Source: Eucommia ulmoides (taxonomy: Eukaryota > Streptophyta > Magnoliopsida > Garryales > Eucommiaceae). From it: a stretch of 64,000 nt of DNA. The DNA is taken from the NCBI GenBank assembly GCA_016647705.1, contig CM028335.1, positions 1,178,001-1,242,000 on the forward strand. The letters run 5' to 3'. Made by a program: the position numbers and the translations under genes. Positions 56,530-64,000 of this stretch are shown one piece after another (within the stretch, counting starts at the first letter, position 1; each line of letters opens with the position of its first letter). The notes under the pieces are model-generated. The model saw only the letters and a program-made list of their open reading frames with translations, had not been told where the DNA came from and searched no databases.

Positions 56530-57356
56530 AGAATTATGAATAATTAAAAATTAGGGTCAATTTTAAGTTTTTGTTCTCTAATTTCTATTTTTGTTCTCAA
56601 TTTTCAGTTCTCATTCTCTAATTTTTGTTTTTGTTATCAATTTTCAGTTTCCTTTTTCAATTTTCCGTTCTCTAATTTTTCATTTTTTTTTCTCAATTTT
56701 CAGTGTATGTTTTCAATTTTTTTTTTTTTTTTTGTTCTCAATTTTTTGTTTTTATTCTCAATTTTCAGTTTTCGTTCTCAATTTTCTATTATCTAATTTT
56801 ATGTTTTTGTTCTCAATTTTCTGTTTTCGTTTTCAATTTTTCGTTCTCTAATTTTATATTTTTGTTCTCAATTTTCAATTTATGTTTTCAATTTTTTGTT
56901 TCTGTTCTCAATTTTCTGTTATCTAATTTTATGTTTTTGTTCTCAATTTTTAGTTTATGTTTTCAATTTCCTGTACTCTAATTTTTTATTTTTGTTCTCA
57001 ATTTTCGGTTTATGTTCTCATTTTTCTGTTTCTATTCTCAATTTTTAGTTTCTGTTCTCAATTTTCTATTTTTATTCCCAACTTTTTGTTCTCTAATTTC
57101 AATTTATGTTCTTTAATTTCTGTTTTTGTTCTCAATTTTCAAGGGTTTAATTATAAGGACATTAATGTAATTTAAGATATTGATTCCATTGGGTTGGAAT
57201 CTCATTCCATCCCATCTCAAATGGAATTCAATTCCATCCAATTTCATTCCAATGGAATCATAAAGTGATTCCATTAGAGAACCAAACAACGGAATAGGAA
57301 TCGAGGGCGGAATGTGATTTCATTCTACCCTCAATTCCATCCAACCAAACATATCG
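56530..57356. mobile_element. Tourist-like MITE carrying an internal minisatellite (copy 1)
   Basis: The right end ...attccatccaaccaaacatatcg is followed by tta (57357-57359), as at the element 62907-63510. The interior 56575-57145 is a minisatellite of 'gttctcaattttcagtttt' and 'gttctctaatttt' alternation. The left end was not recognised, so the copy is probably truncated. The frames here are only the T-rich repeat read through. Confidence 0.65.
56575..57145 (+). repeat. Minisatellite of 'ttttgttctcaattttc' units
   Basis: More than 25 imperfect units of about 17-22 bp, each with 'gttctcaatttt' or 'gttctctaatttt'. The complementary unit 'aaaattgagaacagaaac' forms a shorter array at about 63125-63275 inside a related MITE. 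Confidence 0.92.
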
Positions 57357-57741
57357 TTAGGGAACACTCTATGAATTAAATATTTAATTTAATTCTGAAT
57401 GAACCAGGTTGATGTAGGAGAGTATCTTTTAAGATCGTTCGGAAAAGTAATTACTGATTAGTCATGGTGCGCTTAAGTTGGTCCAGACATCCACCTAAAA
57501 AAATAATTAAGGTTAGGATAGAAAAAAGGTGAAAAGTAAAATGGAAGGCAAAATAGTGGACTCAATTATTATCCTAAACTCTAGGGTTTCAAGTCAATGG
57601 ATAAGGGAAGGCTAATAATAAACTTGATTGCAATTTGTCAGGACCAGAAGCTTCTCAAACTCCAACAATATGAACCTTTTTTCCCTTTGATTTTCACTGG
57701 AAAAAAAACAACTTTAAAAGGGGGCAAAACTAATTTTAATG

Positions 57742-59292
57742 ACACTTTATACCCCAAAATTTTGACCATTATTTCACTTTGGTATCTATAATTGCCATTT
57801 GAACACACGCCACCCTGAAGTTCCGTCGTTTAAATCAAAATCAGTAACTCCATTACTATGTTTGTCAACTATGGTTCACCTAACTATTTTTAACATGACT
57901 CAAAATTGCATTCAAGAAGGACTTGTCCCAACAAAATACTTCAAAAAAACGCATAAAAAGTTACAAACTGCTGGTGGATCGACGTTAAAATGTCAAATGG
58001 TGACATTTGTGATAGTAACATTTGTTTCCAAACCTCTTTTGTCAGTGTGTGTTAATTGGGATTTGGGTGTAAGGAGAATAGGAGGAAAGAAGGCGGGTCG
58101 AATTGTCTATAAAGTCACTTAAATTGGTGAAAAATATATTTTTGGTCCTTGAACTGTGGGATGGATGTCTATGTGGAACCTGAGGTTTGTCAAATTATAC
58201 ATTTGATCCCTAAAGTTTTACATTTATTTCAATGGCACAAGATTAAACATGTTATAATTCTGGATGGAAAATGAATTGTGCTTACTACAGTGGCTTCTTA
58301 TTGGAATATTTTTGTCATTTTATTATTTCACTAAATTTAAGACATTTTCTCTTAATTGTTTTCTTTCAACGATTATTCGGAAGAGTGAGAGAGGAAACTT
58401 TAAATCGTTGTTAAGAAAAAAAATGTCATAGATTTGTGAAATGATGAAATAACAAAAATATCTACGTTAAAAGACCACGTGTTGAAAACAACTCGTTTTT
58501 CATCCAAAATCATTATAATATTTTCGATTTAGGGGGATTGAAACAAATACGAAACTTGGAGAACCAAATGTAGGGCTCGACCCAAATCTGGCTTGGCTTG
58601 GCCTGGCTCATGAACAACCCTAATAGTTAGGTGGTATATGATTGTTTTCCGTCGGAAATTGGGATGGCAATAATGAGTTGGACTATAGTAGAATGATTAA
58701 GAAATTTTAAGGTGTTATGTTCAAATTAAAACTATAGGCCCCATTTGGTTATTGTTTTTGTTCCCTGATTGATGTTCCCAAACTCAAAATTTTGGGATTA
58801 ATGTACAGAAACATGTTTGGTAAACACATTTCTATTCCCAAAATTTTGGGAGTAATTTTGGACTATTTCCTGAATTTCTTAAGAATATGAGAAATAAAAT
58901 AAAAAAATTCTTATTCATTTCTACAAAATTATTCTCACCATTCCGCTGGCCACCACCATCCTGGCACCCACCACCTTCTGTCATCCATTACCACCTTGCC
59001 GGCCACCACCCGCCGCCAACCATACATTTGAATAAATAAATAAAAAGAACAAATGTTGAAACGAAACGTGTTTCTTGTTTCAATTCTCTTAAATTAAAAT
59101 AAACAATTTCAGGACAATGGTCGTTACCAAACGTATTTCTATTTTCGAAACTCCATAACAGAAACAAAATTTTCATCTCATCTCATCACATCACATCTCA
59201 GTTTATTAAAAGTAGAAATAGAAACACCGACCAAACGTCTCTTAGGGACCAAAGTGAGATTTTGATAAAACTTAGTGTGCCAAGTGTCAAAA
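57742..59292. mobile_element. Composite: 'cactttggtcc' MITE containing two further elements
   Basis: The left end 'accattatttcactttggtatc' with 'atttgaacacacgccacc' and right end 'gggaccaaagtgagattttgataaaac' ... 'gtgccaagtgtcaaaa' are the two ends of one element. Between them lie a copy of the 'ttgtcaaattatacatttgatcc' family (about 58140-58575) and, inserted in the right arm at 'aaactata', a GC-core-like MITE (about 58737-59255). Non-coding throughout. Confidence 0.65.
58737..59255. mobile_element. MITE nested in the composite at 57742-59292
   Basis: Left 'ggccccatttggttattgtt' and right 'aaacaccgaccaaacgtctc' form an imperfect inverted repeat. The interior has 'gtttggtaaacacatttctattccc', a short proline-coding GC-richer part (58945-59025) and 'gaccaatggtcgttaccaaacg'-type sequence. 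Confidence 0.6.
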
Positions 59293-60357
59293 ACCCTACA
59301 TGAATTTTAGTACAAAAATTGGCTTTGTGTCATGGTGGACCAAGGTTTGATTAGGGCTTTTTGAACGTCAATCCCGCCTTCAATCTCTCTCATTCTAAAG
59401 GCTGTAACCCATTTCATTACATCACTTTTTCTCGACCACCTACTTAGCCATCCATATGAGATTTTGTGTGTATTTGGTAGGATGTTAAATCAATTGATTT
59501 ATTCAATATTTTGATGTTTTTATTGGGTGTTTTTTCACCTTCAAAAAGTGTGTTTTTGGAGGTCTAAACAATCTCTTCCAAACACTAGTTTTTTTTGTTT
59601 TTTTTATAATTATTAAGTTTTGGAAGTCAAAATGAAAAATCATCATTTTTAAACGTGTTAAATAATTATACTTTTTCGATATTGTTGCATATTCTTCGGG
59701 TTTTTTTAACTTCGTTTTTTGTAGTAAGAAAATAAAGTAAATATCTAATAAATTTATTCGATAAATCAGGATGGTTTTGCTTCTTGACAAATTTTACATT
59801 TTTCAGACATTTTACACCCTTAGATTGAATATCCCAAAGTCTAAATTGAATGATTCGAGAGACATTTTTTTACTGTTAGATCACTTTTAATCCAACGGTC
59901 AAGATCAAAATTATATAATCTCAATCTCCCTCATAATCTAACCCTCTCTCTCAATGCCATCCACACCATACACAACCGTGATCCACTCCTCCAGCCCCAG
60001 TGCCAAGTCTCTCGCCATGTCATCGTCGTGCCTTATCGCCGCCATCACCATGCCATTTATTAATAAATCAAGTTTTTTTTTTTAAATATCTTTTAATAGA
60101 GAGTTTGGATTGATTTAGGATGAATCGATGGCTGGCTAAGACGAGGAGGGAAAGAAAATTCGGCCCAAAAAATTCACTCCACTTACAAAAAGGTTGAGTT
60201 TAATTATATTATTCTCTTAAGTTTCATATATGTATTGTATTAGTCAATTTATTATTATTTTATATTTATTAATTTAAAAATCGATATAATGTCTTTAGGT
60301 ACGAGAAATCCCTCCTATTTAATGAATCAAACAAAAAATAATTCACGTGATCTCTTA
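59293..60357. other. Intergenic sequence
   Basis: AT-rich with a few C-rich lines around 59930-60050 ('ccatccacaccatacacaacc'). No coding or repeat structure I can support. Confidence 0.45.
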
Positions 60358-60603
60358 AAAAGCTTTGTTCTTCATCTCCGAGAAGAGTAGCCTTGTCATG
60401 TCTTTTGGGGGAGCATTAAGGTACTTAATATCACGACCACCATCAGTCCCCATCTTAATCAAGAATTCCATACATCTGTTGTTGTCTCTGGACGTGAATT
60501 ACAGAGTGTAATTGTTTGACTGGAGGTAGCGTTTACCGTCCTTGATCCAACTCCTCAAGATGTGATTTTCAGGGCACATGTCATTTATCAATGTCACTAC
60601 CTC
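60358..60603 (-). pseudogene. Unidentified protein-coding relic
   Basis: Reading the minus strand from 60603 gives about 81 codons with protein-like composition, interrupted by one TAA. Segments include CPENHILRSWIKDGKRY before the stop and MEFLIKMGTDGGRDIKYLNA and PPKDMTRLLFSEMKN after it. The stretch is less AT-rich than its surroundings, and no neighbouring frame continues it. I do not recognise the family; it looks like an exon or retrocopy fragment of a cellular gene rather than a transposon. Confidence 0.55.
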
Positions 60604-60835
60604 ATTCCATTAATTCTAAACTATAATAATTTATAAACTAACTCATTGAAAAATTGTACAATTTATAAATTAAAGGACAACCTAAGTGGTCCAATATGTT
60701 TTTACCATATTCATGGTTTTATGCAAACAATTGGGGGTTGATCTTTTCACTTTAAAGGAGAAAACACAAAGGAAAAGGAAAAGGAAAAGGAAAAAAATAA
60801 TAAAAAATGCAATGGTAGTTGAATGGTCATTTTCA

Positions 60836-61065
60836 ATATATATATACCCACAAGTGTCCTTTTAACTACACAGGGTGAAAAATTAATTCGTTTGGGGTGT
60901 GTGGTTGTCCTTTCCAACAAATATTTTTTCACAAACTCGACCTCCTGACTTTGCAGAGGCTATAATATATGTATATACACAAATATGTGTATGTATAGAC
61001 TATAGAGACATGACATGTACATATATTTTATTACTAGAATTATGATGATTATGATGAGTTGGGGA

Positions 61066-61130
<65 letters not shown>

Positions 61131-61377
61131 TTATTTTATTTATTTTATTTATTTATTTATTAATATACCCACAAGTGTCCCTTTACCTATACAGGGTGAA
61201 AAATTAACTCGTTCGGGGTGCGTGGTTGTTCCTTTCAACAAATATTTTTTCACAGACTCGACCTCCTGACGACTATTATATATGTATATGGACAAATATG
61301 TGTATGTATAGACTATAGAGACATGACATGTACGTAAATTTTATTACTAGAATTATGATGATTATGATGAGTTCGGG

Positions 61378-61425
<48 letters not shown>

Positions 61426-61697
61426 CACAAATGTCCCTTTACCTATAAAGGGTGAAAAATATATATATATATATATATACCCACAAATGTCCTTTTACCT
61501 ATAAAGGGTGAAAAACTAACTCGCTTGGGGTGCATGGTTGTCCCTTTCAACAAATATTTTTTCACAGACTCGACTCCCTGACCTTGCAGAGACTATTATA
61601 TATGTATATACACAAATATGTGTATGTATAGACCATAGAGACATGACATGTACTTATATTTTATTACTAAAATTGTGATGATTATGATGAGTTGGGG
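60836..61697 (+). repeat. Three-copy tandem repeat joined by (AT)n tracts
   Basis: Copies at about 60836-61070, 61163-61382 and 61480-61700 share 'cccacaagtgtcc', 'cagggtgaaaaattaa', 'caacaaatattttttcacag', 'cgacctcctgac', 'gtatagactatagagacatg' and 'attatgatgattatgatgag'. The first two are followed by (AT)n runs (61067-61126 and about 61381-61422), and a truncated start (61421-61460) precedes copy three. Confidence 0.92.
61067..61126. repeat. (AT)n microsatellite
   Basis: About 30 AT repeats. A similar tract is at about 61381-61422 and a shorter one at 61459-61479. Confidence 0.9.
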
Positions 61698-61899
61698 AAA
61701 CAACTTTGCTTCTTTGTGACTTAAAGCAAAGCTTAAAATAGAACCTCTCTTTTTCTTTTCCCTCTTTGCTCTTTTCTTTTCCCTTTCACCCATTTTGATG
61801 TGATATGGGAGATGGGGAGGGAAAATCGAGATAAATCAATTTATATTCATGAGATTTCTTTATTTTCTTTTAAATACATGATATATTTGTTTGGTTTTT

Positions 61900-62906
61900 T
61901 GCTAAGGGTGTGTTTGGTTAGAAAAATAAAAAAATGGAAGGAAAGAAAAAAAATAAAAGGATAATATTTTTATTCCCGACGAAAGGAAAGCTATTTTTCT
62001 AGAGTTGTTTGGTTGGAGAGGAATGTAAAAAAAGCGTAATATAAGATTTTTATTCTTATACATTATAAAAATAAATTAAAAATTTTATTATTAAGAATAT
62101 GACTGTAATTTTAGTGCTTTTTTTTTTTTTAAGGACCCTCACCCATAATTCTCAATTTTTATCGTTTTTTAATGGATAAAAAATGAAAGGAAAAATTAAA
62201 TAAGAATGAAAATGCACATTTTTTATGTAAATTTTTTTCTCATATCATTTGTGAGGAAAATGAAACAAAAAATGAGAGCGCATTTTTTAAGAAGAGAATA
62301 AAATTATAATTATATCCTAATAATAATTTTTTGTAATTTTTTTTTTTTGTAATATATGTAGGTAAAATAGTTAACCATATTAAAGTGAATTATTTTTTTC
62401 CTAAGTAAATAACACTGGAGAAAATATTTTTTCTTTCATAATGAATAACAATATTATCTTCTTATTTTTTTTTCCTTCAAACTAAATATATCCTTAGAAA
62501 CAAAATAAATAAATAAATAAAATAATTTTTTAAGAAGACAGTAAAATTATAATTATACACTTGATAACATAATCTTTAATTTGTTTTTGTATTATACGAA
62601 GGTGAAATAATAAATTATATTAAAATGAATTATTTTCTTTCCTTTCATTTTTACTTTTTAACCAAACATTAGGAAAAATAATTTTTATTTTATAATAAAT
62701 AAAAATATTATCTTCTCATTTTTCGTTTCTTTTTGTTTTTCATTCTTCCAACTAAACATGACGTCAAATGATTCCATATCTTATAATTGTTTTGGTAAGT
62801 CTTTGGTAAAATTTACACTATGAATCTGCTATTCTTTCTTCCATTGCATTCTTCTTTGTATTCTCTTCAACCTTGATTCCATTCTATTCAACCAAACGAG
62901 CCGTTA
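61900..62906. mobile_element. Decayed MITE sequence
   Basis: Starts with 'gggtgtgtttggttagaaaaat' and contains several 'ccaactaaa.at' or 'accaaacatta' end-like phrases (61911, 62655, 62748, 62888). The last, 'ctattcaaccaaacgagccg' followed by tta, is the right end of a Tourist-like element abutting the next copy. Boundaries uncertain. Confidence 0.45.
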
Positions 62907-63510
62907 CGGCATGTTTGGTTGGACGGAATCGAGGCGGAATGGAATCGTCATTCCGTCCTTGATTCTCATTCCGATGTTTGGTTCTCCAATTAAATTACTT
63001 TTATGATTTCATTGGAATGAAAAGTAAGGGAATGAGATTCCATAGTAGATGGACTGGAATCAAATCCAGCCCAATGGAACCAAAATTAAAATTACAAAAA
63101 AAAATCATAGCATGATCCAGCCCAATCCAGAAATTAGAGTACAGAAACAGAAATTAGATAATAGAAACTGAAAAATTGAGAACAGAAACATAAATTAAGG
63201 AATAAAAACGGAAAATTGAGAACGGAAACAGAAACTAGAGAATAAAAATTGAAAATTGAGAACAAAAACTGAAAATTAAATGAAATAGTGAAATATAATA
63301 AAACGAGGTACGTAATGAAATAGTAAAATATAATAAAATTTTATTATAAGGGCATAGTGAAAATTTTATTATATTTCACTATTTAATACTTTCTCTCATT
63401 CTATACTAACTAAACAAGTGAATGGAATAATGATTTCATTGACAATTCTATTTTATTTGTTCTTTCATTCTGTTCTATCCTCATTCCATTCTGTCCAACC
63501 AAACGAGATG
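62907..63510. mobile_element. Tourist-like MITE with TTA target duplication and internal minisatellite (copy 2)
   Basis: Ends cggcatgtttggttggacgg and ctgtccaaccaaacgagatg are inverted repeats. TTA is present on both sides (62904-62906 and 63511-63513), as for PIF/Harbinger elements. The interior array 'aaaattgagaacagaaac' (about 63125-63275) is the complement of the array at 56575-57145. Confidence 0.8.
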
Positions 63511-63916
63511 TTAGGTTTAAAGTTAATTTATTTTTCTAATGATATTAATATTATTATTATTATTATTATGAAAAATATTGTTTCACCCAAATAAAAGTGG
63601 TAAAAAGAAAAAGTAAATAAATAGGTTCAAGCCTTTTTACACTTCACTTAGTTTCACTTTGTGAGTGAGAGTGGAGAATAGTAATGATTGAGACAACCAA
63701 GCCCCTCCTCTCTTCCTTTAACATTCCAATGTCAACTTTAATTATTTTGCTATCTTTAATTAATTACTTTTTTTTTATATATAGAAAAATTATATAATAT
63801 GAAGAACTCATGAAAAGAGAAAAAGAAAAAGATTCATGTACTATTTAGAGATACTAAGGTTCATTTTTGATTAACGTTGCTGTTTTTTTGTTTCTACTTT
63901 TTTTCGGTTTTTCAGG

Positions 63917-63994
63917 ATAATCCTGCACCACAGTCAGCGAAAACTAGTCCTTTAAAGTACTGTCGGACACCAAAAGCGAGACAACTCTCCCAAT
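63917..63994 (+). CDS. Possible terminal exon of an unidentified gene (or of the B3 gene)
   Basis: A T-rich tract ending tttttcag is followed from 63917 by an open phase-0 frame of 26 codons (DNPAPQSAKTSPLKYCRTPK...) ending in TAG at 63992-63994. The other two frames stop quickly. It would be an acceptor plus last exon on the plus strand. The nearest upstream plus-strand gene is the B3 gene, 7.5 kb away, but no matching donor of the right phase is convincing there. Short and unsupported by homology. Confidence 0.3.
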
Positions 63995-64000
63995 AGAGCA

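Noticed and set aside
56591-57175. Frames of Phe/Ser/Cys-rich protein
   Set aside because: They read through the 'ttttgttctcaatttt' minisatellite; no protein character apart from the repeat.

Overview
The window is nuclear DNA of a flowering plant, almost certainly a eudicot. The genes are split by introns, the background is AT-rich, and there are many plant-type retrotransposon remnants, TRIMs, tRNA-derived SINEs and MITEs. P450s resembling the CYP76A subfamily hint at an asterid, but the species cannot be named from the sequence.

Layout. 1-8.2 kb is repeat-rich. It holds part of a Ty3-like LTR, one small intronless gene (1712-2146, minus) and a mosaic of Ty1/copia debris with a roughly 480-bp inverted repeat. 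8.2-32.9 kb is a tandem array of CYP76A-like cytochrome P450 genes, all on the minus strand. Three look intact (joined coding lengths of about 514, 510 and 512 residues, each with one phase-0 intron just before the I-helix) and one is a decayed pseudogene at about 20.2-20.8 kb. The first P450 carries a whole 5.4-kb Ty1/copia element in its intron, with 193-bp LTRs and a 5-bp target duplication. The element stops 16 bp from the splice donor. 32.9-36.1 kb is repeats.

36.27-43.87 kb (plus) is a complete 12-exon gene for the plant mitochondrial-type Kdo transferase (KDTA, GT30), predicted at 453 residues. Most of its longer introns, and its 3' flank, hold small TRIM retrotransposons of at least three families. 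44.3-49.4 kb contains a decayed Ty3/gypsy pol on the minus strand. 49.7-56.4 kb (plus) is a four-exon gene for a two-B3-domain (REM-like) DNA-binding protein of about 385 residues. Its last intron holds a fragment of plastid 23S rDNA, itself split by a hAT-type element with an 8-bp target duplication. 56.5-64 kb is MITEs, minisatellites, a three-copy tandem repeat joined by long (AT)n tracts, a coding relic and, at the right edge, a possible terminal exon.

The three gene groups have no evident common pathway. The P450s would act at the ER in specialised (probably terpenoid or phenolic) metabolism, the Kdo transferase in a conserved organellar lipid-A-like pathway, and the B3 protein in the nucleus. 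No wholly new system stands out. The most informative observations are the stratified insertions, where nested elements with target duplications give a relative chronology of the locus.
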